Shown: one piece after another, positions 31,103 through 39,621 of the stretch
Numbering within the stretch: position 1 is the first letter of the stretch
Layout: the number at the start of each line of letters is the position of its first letter
Assembly: GCA_017551865.1 (NCBI GenBank)
Contig: JAFZKB010000007.1
Span: forward strand, 1-47,088
Origin: Clostridiales bacterium
GTDB taxonomy: Bacteria; Bacillota; Clostridia; Saccharofermentanales; Saccharofermentanaceae
Reading direction: 5' to 3'
DNA length: 47,088 nucleotides
The notes under the pieces: model-generated
What the model was told of the DNA's origin: nothing
The model's database searches: none
What the model saw: only the letters and a program-made list of their open reading frames with translations
Translations under genes and position numbers: made by a program

Positions 31103-32296
31103 TTAACCCAGTTCTACCTTGTTGCTGCCATCCAGAGAAGCTCGCATGGTCTTCGTTCCGGAAGCATCCATGTAGTACACGCTGTCGCCCACGATCACGA
31201 ACTTCGCAGAACCGATGTTCTCCGAGAGGATCTGTGTCTGGATCAGGTCCTTATCGAGGACATAAAGTCCGTCAGATGTAGCCATATAGAGCTTGCCGTT
31301 CGCGTAGTTTTCGGAGCACGGGGAGTATCTGTTGACTTGTCGTATATCGCTGCCGTCCATCTTCACACGGAGGTATCCGGCTACGCTTCCGTCTGCGGCA
31401 TCTCCGTAGAAATAGATCCACTCGCCATCGCTGAAGAATGTTTCTCCGTTACATGCGTGCGGAGTCATGCCGAGTTCTGTCTTGCCGTTGCCATCGAGAT
31501 CCATGGAGTAGATGAATCCGAAGAAGTATCCGCCGTTGGCAAAGTCCGTCGGATCCGAGAAGAAGATCTTGTCGTTTGTGATGCAGAAAGCAATATCTGC
31601 CGGCATTGCAGTCTGCTGCTTTTCGAAAAGAACCGCCTTATTGCTCCCGTCCAGCGCCGTCTTTACGAGGCAGCTGTTCTCGCTGTAATAAAGATTGTCG
31701 TTATATACTGTCAGATTGGCGATCTGGCCTTCGCTGATTTTCTTCGCCGAACCATCAGAAAGGCTTACTTTGGTGATCGCGTTCTTGCCTTCACGGAAAT
31801 AGAGGGCATCGGATGTCAGGTTCAGACAGTCAATAGAATCCGCGGAATAAAGTTCCTTCTTCTCGCCCGAAGCGTTATCTTCCTGGATCAGTGTGACCTG
31901 GGATTTTCCGGACGGATGCATCACATAGAAGGAATAGCGGCTGTTACCTGTGGCAAATCCGCCGTTTCCGATGTTGCCGGCGCCAAGTACCACATCTGCG
32001 GTTTCCGGTTCAGCTGTCGTCTCCGCCTGCGATTCAGAAGCATCCGAGGAGCTTTCCGGATCAGCAGAAGTTTCGGAACTTCCTTCTGTGGCAGATGTAT
32101 CTTCGGAGGAAGGAGCTTCCGTTTCCTTGCTCTCTTCAGACTCCGGCTTTTCTGTCGCCTCGATCTTCGTTTCGGTTGTTTTTTTCGTTTCTTCTTTCTT
32201 GTCATCCGACTTCGAGCATGCTGAAGAACCTAAGATGCAGACCATAAGCAATGCGGTGATCAGTTTGCTGGAAATCTTGTTGTCACGACGTTTCAT
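31103..32296 (-). CDS. DUF5050-like beta-propeller lipoprotein (paralog 1)
   Basis: A 397-residue lipoprotein with lipobox GSSAC (Cys27), then a Ser/Glu/Thr-rich spacer of about 75 residues. The mature domain begins at LGAGNIGNGGFATG and carries repeated units of the type ALYFREG, NLYYSENS, IYSMDLDGNGK and SVYYMD. This is the YWTD/DUF5050-like propeller pattern, used for protein or wall binding outside the cell. The protein encoded at 38147-39517 shares the same domain, including the starting stretch and the IYSMDLDG motif, so the two are paralogs. The gene stands alone between a PH-like gene and its own strong terminator. Confidence 0.88.
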   Translation of the reverse strand: MKRRDNKISSKLITALLMVCILGSSACSKSDDKKEETKKTTETKIEATEKPESEESKETEAPSSEDTSATEGSSETSADPESSSDASESQAETTAEPETADVVLGAGNIGNGGFATGNSRYSFYVMHPSGKSQVTLIQEDNASGEKKELYSADSIDCLNLTSDALYFREGKNAITKVSLSDGSAKKISEGQIANLTVYNDNLYYSENSCLVKTALDGSNKAVLFEKQQTAMPADIAFCITNDKIFFSDPTDFANGGYFFGFIYSMDLDGNGKTELGMTPHACNGETFFSDGEWIYFYGDAADGSVAGYLRVKMDGSDIRQVNRYSPCSENYANGKLYMATSDGLYVLDKDLIQTQILSENIGSAKFVIVGDSVYYMDASGTKTMRASLDGSNKVELG

Positions 32297-32395
32297 AAGT
32301 CTCTTTTCCCCCCATAAAATTTTTCAAGTTATTTTCTTTATCGCAGGCATAATACCATGTAATACACCTCGAAAAGTGAGAACTTTGTCATACAG

Positions 32396-32422
32396 AAAAA
32401 TCTCACCCTTTTGAGGTGAGAT
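32396..32422 (-). terminator. Terminator of the PH-like membrane protein gene
   Basis: ATCTCACC (32400-32407) pairs with GGTGAGAT (32415-32422). On the minus strand TTTTT follows. Confidence 0.9.
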
Positions 32423-32436
32423 CGTAAGGCTGGGAA

Positions 32437-32943
32437 TCAGCCGGCTTTCCGCTGTTCCTTCTTTTCTTTTATGAGCATATATGCCTGATAAAGCGGGATA
32501 TCCACATACGGGCGTCTGTCCCGCTCGCCGGTAATAAATCCGACCAGGCCGCCGGTCGTCGAAGCATTATCCGAAAGTACGATCTTTTCGCCGGAACCAT
32601 AATACATCGTCATCTTCAGACGGTATTCCGTATGATGATTCCTCGTTCGGGTATATTCTTCCGTTTCTACCGTGCCGATGTCGGAGATGGCGATCCTCTT
32701 ATTACTGAAGAGCCGTTTGATCGAAACTTCGTCATCACTTACCACAATGGATGCCCCCACGATCAGATCCAGGACAAACCACAGTACAGTAAGGAAGAAA
32801 ATGACTAAGCTTACGATCATAAGCAGGGTCACCTGCATGATCAGAGTGACCATACAAAACAGGACAGCAAGTAAAATGGCGATCTTGGCCCACATATTCT
32901 CGTGCCGGAGCTTAAACTTCGTCTTATCGCTACCATTATTCAT
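32437..32943 (-). CDS. Small membrane protein with PH-like C-terminal domain
   Basis: A 168-residue protein. Two adjacent membrane helices (about residues 20-65) are followed by a cytoplasmic beta-rich domain with VVSDDEVSIKRLF and RIAISDIGTVE. This is the order seen in bacterial PH/YdbT-like membrane proteins, where the strand pattern 'I..sDI..v' is typical. GAGAGG precedes the ATG. It has its own terminator and is unlinked to neighbours. The function is unknown; related proteins are tied to envelope homeostasis. Confidence 0.75.
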   Translation of the reverse strand: MNNGSDKTKFKLRHENMWAKIAILLAVLFCMVTLIMQVTLLMIVSLVIFFLTVLWFVLDLIVGASIVVSDDEVSIKRLFSNKRIAISDIGTVETEEYTRTRNHHTEYRLKMTMYYGSGEKIVLSDNASTTGGLVGFITGERDRRPYVDIPLYQAYMLIKEKKEQRKAG

Positions 32944-33041
32944 AATACCTCTCCATTTCTATCCCCGTACCTATTTTACACCTTTTGCCGGCCACCCTTT
33001 TTCATTATAGCGTGAGGACCTGAAAAACGGTAGATTTCCGC

Positions 33042-33072
33042 TTGTTCTTCTTATACGCGCGTATAGTATAAT
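33042..33072 (+). promoter_or_regulatory. Promoter with operator-like palindrome (aldo/keto reductase operon)
   Basis: A perfect -10 TATAAT (33067-33072) lies directly after the perfect 14-bp palindrome TATACGCGCGTATA (33052-33065). A weak -35 (TTGTTC or TTCTTC, about 33042-33050) lies upstream at 16-19 bp. A dimeric repressor bound to the palindrome would occupy the promoter spacer. Confidence 0.6.
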
Positions 33073-33118
33073 GAATCTGACGATCGTGGTTTTCTTTCAG
33101 CACATGGAGGCATCTTCT

Positions 33119-34303
33119 ATGAATACGCGTAATGGTTTTCCGATCCTGGGCTTCGGCTGTATGCGTTTTAGCACCAAAGGCCGGAGCATCGATTTTGAAA
33201 AGGCGGAGGAACAGATCCTCCGTGCGGTCGATCTCGGGATCACGTACCTTGATACCGCCTATATCTATCCCGGAAGTGAGGATACCGTCGGAAGGATCCT
33301 CGAAAAGCATGCTCTTCGGGAAAAGATCACGCTGACTACGAAACTTCCACAGTATCTTGTCAAAAAGCGCGAGGACCTCGACAAATATCTCGACGAGGAA
33401 TTAAAGCGTCTTCGGACAAGCTATCTCGACTACTATCTTTTCCATCACATGACGGATATCGCGCAGTGGGAAAAACTTCTGTCCCTCGGGGTTACGGACT
33501 GGATCGAAGAAAAGAAGGCGGAAGGCAAGATCCGCCACGTGGGCTTTTCTTTTCACGGAAATACGGAAATGTATCTGAAGATCCTTTCGGCATATTCCTG
33601 GGAGCTGAGCCTTGTGCAGTATAACTACATGGATGAGAATTCACAGGCCGGGAAAGACGGCATCGCGGAAGCATATAAGAGAGGGATCCCGGTATTCATC
33701 ATGGAGCCGCTCCGGGGAGGAAAGCTCGTGGATCTTCTTCCTGAAAAGGCGAAAAAAGAGATCGCTTCGGATCCTCATGGGTGGACGCCGGCGGAATGGG
33801 CGTTCCGGTGGCTTTGGAACCAGAAGGAGATCACCTGCGTGCTGTCGGGAATGAATTCGATCCCGATGATCGAGGAAAATGCCAGGATCGCATCTTCTGC
33901 CGAGGCAGGCGCATGGGGAGATATGGAGTTTTCCATGATATCGAAGATCCGCGGCTACATCAACGAAAACACGAAAGTCGGATGCACGGGCTGCAAGTAT
34001 TGTCTGCCGTGCCCGAGAGGAGTAGATATCCCGGGTATCTTCTCCTGCTATAATCATATGTATTCCGAGAAGAAAAGCTCGGGAAGAAAAGAATACTATC
34101 AGACCATCGCGCTCCGGCTCGAGCCGGCGGATGCGTCAAGATGTGTCGGATGCGGAAAATGTGAGACACACTGTCCACAAAATATCCCGATCCGTGATAA
34201 ACTCAAAGAGGCAAATGCTGCACTTTCTCCCCTTCCCTATAAGATCGCGGCGAAAGTGTCCAGGAGGTTCATGGTTGGAAAAAGGAGGAAATCCGGGGTA
34301 TGA
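33119..34303 (+). CDS. Aldo/keto reductase with C-terminal 4Fe-4S ferredoxin-type domain
   Basis: A 394-residue cytoplasmic oxidoreductase. Residues 1-270 are an aldo/keto reductase barrel with GFGCMRF, the catalytic Asp/Tyr region YLDTAYIYPGSE and the Lys segment TTKLP. The C-terminus has two cysteine clusters: GCTGCKYCLPCPRG and CVGCGKCETHCPQN. They mark the AKR-ferredoxin subgroup found in anaerobes. The ATG at 33119 has GGAGG 8 bases upstream; the longer frame starts inside the -10 box. The TGA overlaps the next ATG by 4 bp, so it is coupled to a metallopeptidase-like lipoprotein gene, an unexpected partner. Confidence 0.93.
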   Translation: MNTRNGFPILGFGCMRFSTKGRSIDFEKAEEQILRAVDLGITYLDTAYIYPGSEDTVGRILEKHALREKITLTTKLPQYLVKKREDLDKYLDEELKRLRTSYLDYYLFHHMTDIAQWEKLLSLGVTDWIEEKKAEGKIRHVGFSFHGNTEMYLKILSAYSWELSLVQYNYMDENSQAGKDGIAEAYKRGIPVFIMEPLRGGKLVDLLPEKAKKEIASDPHGWTPAEWAFRWLWNQKEITCVLSGMNSIPMIEENARIASSAEAGAWGDMEFSMISKIRGYINENTKVGCTGCKYCLPCPRGVDIPGIFSCYNHMYSEKKSSGRKEYYQTIALRLEPADASRCVGCGKCETHCPQNIPIRDKLKEANAALSPLPYKIAAKVSRRFMVGKRRKSGV

Positions 34304-36615
34304 AACAAGGTGGTAAAGGGCGTTTACTGATTCGGCTGGAGTGCATTTTTCTTATGTTTGCACTTCTTTTCTCATCGCTGGCATTAGGCGGCTGCACGAG
34401 AAAAAAGACGAAAAAGGAAAAAGAGGAACAGGCGTCCAGGGCCAGTGCCAGTAAGGCATTTCGGGATGCAACGTCAGAAGAGTCAGAGACGGAAGAGGAG
34501 ATAGAAGAGCCGAGCGAAACAGAGCCTCTTTCAGATGACGAAGCAAAACCTAGAGCACAGGAGATCGCCAAAACAGTCGGGCTTTCCGAAGAAGATCTTC
34601 GCGGGAAGTATTCTCTTTTCCTCAGGTATGCGGATGCGGTAGCAGGAAATCCGGATCTTCTCGACTTTGACTGCTATATGTATAAACTGTTCCCGATCGT
34701 CGCAGATCACCTGAAAAACGAGAATGAATCGTACTTCCTTCGAAAGGTCAACAATCTTGCATTCGAGTTTCTGAAATCGAATAATCCCGAACCATGGGGC
34801 GGATTCCTGCCTGGCCCGAACAAGATCCAGATCGAAGTAAACAGCTACGAGCAGAGTCCGACAGAGCTTAAAGCCACAGGCGTGTATCACGAACTCATAC
34901 ATTTCATCGACTACTGCATCGATGGAATGCCCACTTACTGTTACGCTTTTTCGAATGAACAAACGGTAGACGATGAGGACAAGGAGTTCCTCCATGCAGC
35001 CTACTGGGTTGAGGGAGGTTCCGAGCTCTTCTATTCCAGATATTTCACGCACGCACCGGAAACCGGTGCCTACATCGTCGCCGAACAGTTTCTGGTCGCA
35101 CTGGAGTATATCTTCGGAAGCGACATGGTGGAAGAATACTTCTTCAGCCACGAGACCGATCCGCTCTTCGTCGGACTTCTTATGGATAACGGATTCACTG
35201 ATGACGAGATCGTAAAGCTTTATCACGTGATGGAGAAGATGGGCGATCGGAGCGAAATTACGGATCCTGAAAACTATATGGATCCGCAGGAAGCGCTCAT
35301 CCGTCTTTATATCAACAAGATCGGACCGGACTACGAAAAGGACGCTGCCTTCTGCCGGATCCTGGCCACGATGGAAGATGATCTTCTGAAAGTTATCCCC
35401 TCTTCCTACAAGGAGTTTACAAACACACTCAAAAGATTCTCAGAAAGCGAGGAAAAATCTTTCCTGAAGAGGATCAGAGAAGAAAAAGGCTACTCTTCGG
35501 AAGGCATGAGCTTTCTTCTCCCGCCGTCCCCAGCCTTCATTGACGGGGAACTCAAACTGACAGGTCTTTTCTATGTAAAAGAGAATGGGAAAACGGTCCC
35601 GAAGGCCGTGATCATGGACTTCGACTTTACTACGAATACCATTCTGAATTTCGAAGTTTACGACAACTGGGTCCCGGAGGCCATCGAGAAACCCCAAAAA
35701 CTTCCTTCGGATGCTTCTCAGGAAGGAAAAGACTTTGTCGCCTCGCAGATGCAGGATAATTCGTCTGCACATGACCTAAAGATGAAAGGCAGTGACGGCA
35801 GTCTTTCCGGACTTTATGACCGGGCAAAAGACATCGCATTTACGTACGGCATAGAAGTCTGGTTTGGCGATCTGACGCCTTCCGGTGCACTCTACTTCGA
35901 TGACATTATCGCCTATGATCCGGATATGATCAGCAATGCACTCGACCAGATTGAAGAAGTGCTGTCGATCTATCCGAGAGACTATCTGGAGCGGTTCCTT
36001 TTCAAGTATTATACGGGGGTGGCGATCTGCCTTTACTATGGGAACTTCGAATACAATAACCCGTCGCATCTTTTCCTGAAGAACAAGAATTACCTGATGC
36101 TCTATGTCGATGTCGGCCTCGATCGCGTACAGGGATATCCCGGTGCAGATGAGATCAAGAATATGTATTTCCCTTCCGCAGGCGACATTGCCTGCCAGCT
36201 GATCTGCGATATCTGGCATCAGACGGAAAACATCATGAAGAACAGAAATGCCTTCTTTGACGAAGTGACGTACAGCGATACGAGCTGGCAGGCGCTGAAT
36301 CCGAAAGGATTGACATACCTTTATACCGAAGATATGGAGACGCTTTCCACGGGCTTCAAAAAAGACGATTCGGCGTATTTTCTTTCTGCGGGAGCATTGG
36401 CATCTCCGGAGAACGACCGTCTTCTGACCTACGAGTACATGATGCTCTGCGCGCTCACCGGCACATCTCCCAGCGAGCTGTCACCGGAGTTCATGGCCAA
36501 GATCACGGAAATCGAGAACATGATCCGTTTCTACTTCAGTTCCGATAAATGGGGCACTTCCACCTCGTGGGAAGATGCCATGAAAAACGTGAAAGTAACG
36601 GGTCAGGAGGGATAA
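34300..36615 (+). CDS. Large lipoprotein with gluzincin-type metallopeptidase motif and a second, degenerate domain
   Basis: A 771-residue lipoprotein (lipobox ALGGC, Cys32) with an acidic Glu/Thr/Ser spacer. The first domain has HELIH (His197, Glu198, His201) and, 37 residues later, WVEGGSEL with Glu238 and Glu242, the order of a gluzincin-like zinc peptidase. The second half (about 500-771) has WQALNPKGLTY and SPENDRLLTYEY. These recur in clostridial putative zinc-metallopeptidase lipoproteins, yet the expected HExxH is replaced by CDIWHQ-type residues, so this half looks inactive. The start overlaps the aldo/keto reductase stop (ATGA), implying coupled translation. Zinc binding and activity are inferences. 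Confidence 0.85.
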   Translation: MKQGGKGRLLIRLECIFLMFALLFSSLALGGCTRKKTKKEKEEQASRASASKAFRDATSEESETEEEIEEPSETEPLSDDEAKPRAQEIAKTVGLSEEDLRGKYSLFLRYADAVAGNPDLLDFDCYMYKLFPIVADHLKNENESYFLRKVNNLAFEFLKSNNPEPWGGFLPGPNKIQIEVNSYEQSPTELKATGVYHELIHFIDYCIDGMPTYCYAFSNEQTVDDEDKEFLHAAYWVEGGSELFYSRYFTHAPETGAYIVAEQFLVALEYIFGSDMVEEYFFSHETDPLFVGLLMDNGFTDDEIVKLYHVMEKMGDRSEITDPENYMDPQEALIRLYINKIGPDYEKDAAFCRILATMEDDLLKVIPSSYKEFTNTLKRFSESEEKSFLKRIREEKGYSSEGMSFLLPPSPAFIDGELKLTGLFYVKENGKTVPKAVIMDFDFTTNTILNFEVYDNWVPEAIEKPQKLPSDASQEGKDFVASQMQDNSSAHDLKMKGSDGSLSGLYDRAKDIAFTYGIEVWFGDLTPSGALYFDDIIAYDPDMISNALDQIEEVLSIYPRDYLERFLFKYYTGVAICLYYGNFEYNNPSHLFLKNKNYLMLYVDVGLDRVQGYPGADEIKNMYFPSAGDIACQLICDIWHQTENIMKNRNAFFDEVTYSDTSWQALNPKGLTYLYTEDMETLSTGFKKDDSAYFLSAGALASPENDRLLTYEYMMLCALTGTSPSELSPEFMAKITEIENMIRFYFSSDKWGTSTSWEDAMKNVKVTGQEG

Positions 36616-36646
36616 TTCTTCCGTTCGAAAAGATCCGTTCCGGCGC

Positions 36647-37963
36647 TTATTTATCCGAAAGCCACTGCCAGAGGCTAAGGCTTCCGTCGGTGCATTCATC
36701 ATTGAAGAAATAGATCCAGGAGAAATGACCGTAGTACTGGTACGGCTGACCATCCTCCTGAAGATATCCCTTTGTGTCATGCACGTCCTGGAAAACGGAC
36801 GAGTGCAGGTCTTTTGCGCCGGCTTCCTTCAGCCTTGCGATCAGGGGTTCTTCGTAAACTGCGGGGATAACGGTCTTATCGTTTTCGGCATAGACGAACC
36901 ACATCGGAACGTCCTTTAAGGCGTTGATCCTATCCTCCGGAAGTCCCTCCGGATCGAGGATCTCGCAGATCGGATAGGCCGCCGCGAATTTCCCAGGATA
37001 GTTCATGAGAAGATCGATCGTCATGTAGCCGCCATTTGAGCAGCCGCCGAGCATGATCCGCCCCTTATCCACGTGATGGGTATCAGCAAACTTTTCAATC
37101 AGCTCCATCAGGTCATTTACGTAGATGGAGTCGCAGCCGGCATTCTCATTCCAGTTCTTCCCGTTATCGGCAAACTCGATCCAGGCCGTCGGGCACTGCG
37201 GTACGAGGACATAGGCGCCGTCCATCACGGTCTGGAAATCATCTCTGAAAAGAGCGACGACTTCATTTCCATAGACGGTCGTCGTCGGATCCGTGCCGCC
37301 CTCTCCGCCGCCATGGAGCCAGATGATTAAGGGGCGTTTATTCTCTGCCGTGGCATTTTCGGGTTCATAGGAAGCATAGGAGAAAGTGTGGCCCTCTGAG
37401 CCGGTAAAAGAACCCTTCGTGTCGACCCGATTTAGTTCCGGGAAGTCCATTTCCGTCACATAAGAGAGCACTTCCCCGCTCTGTAACACTGTTACAGAAT
37501 AGTCGGAAAACCAGTGATTCGAGGAGGTGTAGTTATCAAAGTATAAGAGCAGGCCCTCATCGGGATGGTCCTGCAGCTCGACCGTAAGATAGAGGTTTTC
37601 CTTATAGGAGGAAAGGTCTACTTTCTTCCCTTCCGCATCGGAATAGAAGGCATCCTTCACTTTTCTCTCATCACTATAGGAAGAAGATCCATCCTTCTTC
37701 TCTTCTTTTACCGAAAACATATCCGCAGTAAGTGCATCTTTCTTCTCATCCGGGATATCGATGATCACTTTTTCCACAGAAGGGCCGAAATCGTAGCCGC
37801 GGACGACCATTTTGCCGGGGCACGAAGAATCGGTCTTCCCGTTTTCCGAAGTGTTTCCGTCCGAATTATCCTTACCCGCGCCGTCGCAGGAGGAAAGGCA
37901 GGAAGCCATGAGCATACTCATGGCAAGGATCAGTGTAGTGTGTTTTTTAAAATAGCTTTTCAT
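36647..37963 (-). CDS. Secreted alpha/beta-hydrolase lipoprotein (esterase/peptidase-like)
   Basis: A 438-residue lipoprotein (lipobox LMASC, Cys22). An N-terminal beta-rich region (about 50-200) is followed by an alpha/beta-hydrolase domain: oxyanion motif WLHGGGEGG, nucleophile elbow GGCSNGG with Ser309, acid YAENDKT and His in YGHFSW. The layout is that of the feruloyl-esterase/LpqC-like secreted hydrolases. The ATG at 37963 has GGGGAAA upstream and gives a proper signal peptide; longer frames lack a site. TATAAT lies at about 37998-38003 and three ATGTGAC words are nearby. The substrate is unknown: plant-wall esters and peptides are both possible. Confidence 0.87.
   Translation of the reverse strand: MKSYFKKHTTLILAMSMLMASCLSSCDGAGKDNSDGNTSENGKTDSSCPGKMVVRGYDFGPSVEKVIIDIPDEKKDALTADMFSVKEEKKDGSSSYSDERKVKDAFYSDAEGKKVDLSSYKENLYLTVELQDHPDEGLLLYFDNYTSSNHWFSDYSVTVLQSGEVLSYVTEMDFPELNRVDTKGSFTGSEGHTFSYASYEPENATAENKRPLIIWLHGGGEGGTDPTTTVYGNEVVALFRDDFQTVMDGAYVLVPQCPTAWIEFADNGKNWNENAGCDSIYVNDLMELIEKFADTHHVDKGRIMLGGCSNGGYMTIDLLMNYPGKFAAAYPICEILDPEGLPEDRINALKDVPMWFVYAENDKTVIPAVYEEPLIARLKEAGAKDLHSSVFQDVHDTKGYLQEDGQPYQYYGHFSWIYFFNDECTDGSLSLWQWLSDK
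37480..37498. repeat. 19-bp perfect inverted repeat inside the esterase-like gene
   Basis: TCTGTAACA-C-TGTTACAGA. It shares the core TGTAACACTGTTACA with the repeat at 18931-18949. Confidence 0.5.
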
Positions 37964-38017
37964 AATGTGTTTTCCCCAATGCTTTTTCATAAGGTAGATT
38001 ATACAGTAGAATCGCTC

Positions 38018-38059
38018 CGAATGTGACGAATGTGACGTTTCTCTTACCATTTATGTGAC
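38018..38059. promoter_or_regulatory. Repeated ATGTGAC words near the esterase promoter
   Basis: A 9-bp tandem repeat CGAATGTGA (38018-38026 and 38027-38035) and a third ATGTGAC (38053-38059) lie at and upstream of the -35 region of the esterase gene, in the divergent gap to the DUF5050-like gene. This is possibly a regulator binding region. Confidence 0.35.
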
Positions 38060-38146
38060 AGTTCGTTCATCAGGAGCGCGGCACTTACGTGTACTATGAA
38101 TGTACCGGGGTCGTGTCCGGTATGTTACCAACAAGGAGGTAATCTT

Positions 38147-39517
38147 ATGAAACAGTTTAAATATACGAAATTGATCGCTTCAGTGATCGCATGTGCCTGC
38201 CTCTTCTCGGCTTGCGGCGAAGACAGTGAGAGCACCACGAAGGCAGAAAAGAAAAGAAGTGAAACAGAGATCACTTCCGCAGTGATCGAAGATGACGCCA
38301 AGGATACAGAAAAGAAATCTGATGCTGTAACAGAAAACAAGGGCGGCAAGGAGGATTCTGAGAAGGGTTCTGATAAGAATCCGGACAATGCTTCCGAGAA
38401 CGCTTCTGAAAATACTCCGAAGAAGGCCCAGGACAAGAGTGCCGACGATCAGAAGAATAACGCAACTCCGCTCAAGGATGAGCCGGCCAAGGAACCTTTT
38501 GATTCGATCGTTACCGATGATACGGCTTCTGAAGTAAAAGATCCGTCCACGGACAAGGGTGCGACTCCGGCAACCGCTGCGATCACCCTTGGCGCCGGTA
38601 ACCTTGCTAACGGCGGGTTTGCCACCGGCGATGAAAAGTTCGTCTATTACGTGACGCATATGGAAGACGGCCGTCTTACGATCACACAGGAAAACCGCAC
38701 AAGCGGCGAGAAAAACGTGATCCGTACGACAGCATACAGCCCGAACAAGACGCTCGACAGCCTGACGATCTCCGGCAACGCGCTTTACTTCCGTGAAAGC
38801 GGCGGCAGCGACGCGATGGATTCGACGTACTCGATCATTAAGATGGATCTCAGCTCTTTTGAAACAGAGATCATCTACGGCGGTAATATCTCCAACGTGA
38901 TCGTAGATGGAGATTTCCTCTACTTCAGCGACGACGGCGCGATCATGAAGATCGGGAAAAACGGCGGTGACGCCACGGAGCTTTTCAAGGCGGAGCATTC
39001 GGCAATTACAGCCAATATCGTTTTCTGCATCGCCAACAGCAAGATCTACTATTCGGATGCGGCGAACTTCGCAATCGGCGGTATGTTCTACGGCAAAATC
39101 TATTCCATGGATCTCGATGGCCAGAACAAGACCGTGATCTCTTCCGATGTGGAAGCGAAGAATGAGGATATCTTCTTCTCTGACGGAAAAGCTCTGTACT
39201 TCTACGGAAATACGGAAAAGGACGGCGCCGGCTACTTCACCATGAAGCTCGACGGCAGTTCTCTTGACATGATCTCCAAGGCAGCTCCGTATTCGAGAAA
39301 CATCTCCGAAAACGCAGATGTCGTCTGTAACTCCGATGAGCTCTATGTCGGAAAGAATTCTTCCGACCACCAGCTCCTCTATACCGGCAAGATCGATTCT
39401 GCCAAGATCGTGATCGTAGGTGACGACATCTACTTCATGGTCAGAGACGATTCCGGATCCAAACTCACTTTGAAGAGAATGACCTTCTCCGGTCAGAACG
39501 AGACTGTACTCGGATAA
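38147..39517 (+). CDS. DUF5050-like beta-propeller lipoprotein (paralog 2)
   Basis: A 456-residue lipoprotein with lipobox FSAC (Cys23). The spacer is longer than in paralog 1 and rich in Lys, Glu, Asp and Asn. The propeller domain begins LGAGNLANGGFATG and contains ALYFRES, DFLYFSDDG, IYYSDAAN, IYSMDLDG and DIYFMV units, closely parallel to the protein encoded at 31103-32296. The ATG at 38147 has AAGGAGGT 6 bases upstream; the longer frame is rejected. The gene is monocistronic with a strong terminator. The role is likely surface binding; the ligand is unknown. Confidence 0.9.
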   Translation: MKQFKYTKLIASVIACACLFSACGEDSESTTKAEKKRSETEITSAVIEDDAKDTEKKSDAVTENKGGKEDSEKGSDKNPDNASENASENTPKKAQDKSADDQKNNATPLKDEPAKEPFDSIVTDDTASEVKDPSTDKGATPATAAITLGAGNLANGGFATGDEKFVYYVTHMEDGRLTITQENRTSGEKNVIRTTAYSPNKTLDSLTISGNALYFRESGGSDAMDSTYSIIKMDLSSFETEIIYGGNISNVIVDGDFLYFSDDGAIMKIGKNGGDATELFKAEHSAITANIVFCIANSKIYYSDAANFAIGGMFYGKIYSMDLDGQNKTVISSDVEAKNEDIFFSDGKALYFYGNTEKDGAGYFTMKLDGSSLDMISKAAPYSRNISENADVVCNSDELYVGKNSSDHQLLYTGKIDSAKIVIVGDDIYFMVRDDSGSKLTLKRMTFSGQNETVLG

Positions 39518-39560
39518 TTTGATATAGCGTTTTTTCTACCCCCCCCTGATCAAATATAGA

Positions 39561-39600
39561 AGCGCCTCCTGCCGGACGGGCAGGAGGCGCTCGACTTTTC
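39561..39600. terminator. Strong terminator between paralog 2 and the zinc-ribbon protein gene
   Basis: AGCGCCTCCTGCC (39561-39573) pairs with GGCAGGAGGCGCT (39579-39591), a 13-bp stem, followed by CGACTTTTC on the plus strand. The minus side has TTCTATATTT, so it may also end the convergent gene. Confidence 0.88.
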
Positions 39601-39621
39601 TCATTGATCTTATCTTAGGGC

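Noticed and set aside
38180..39370. 396-residue minus-strand ORF
   Set aside because: Antisense shadow of the DUF5050-like lipoprotein gene.
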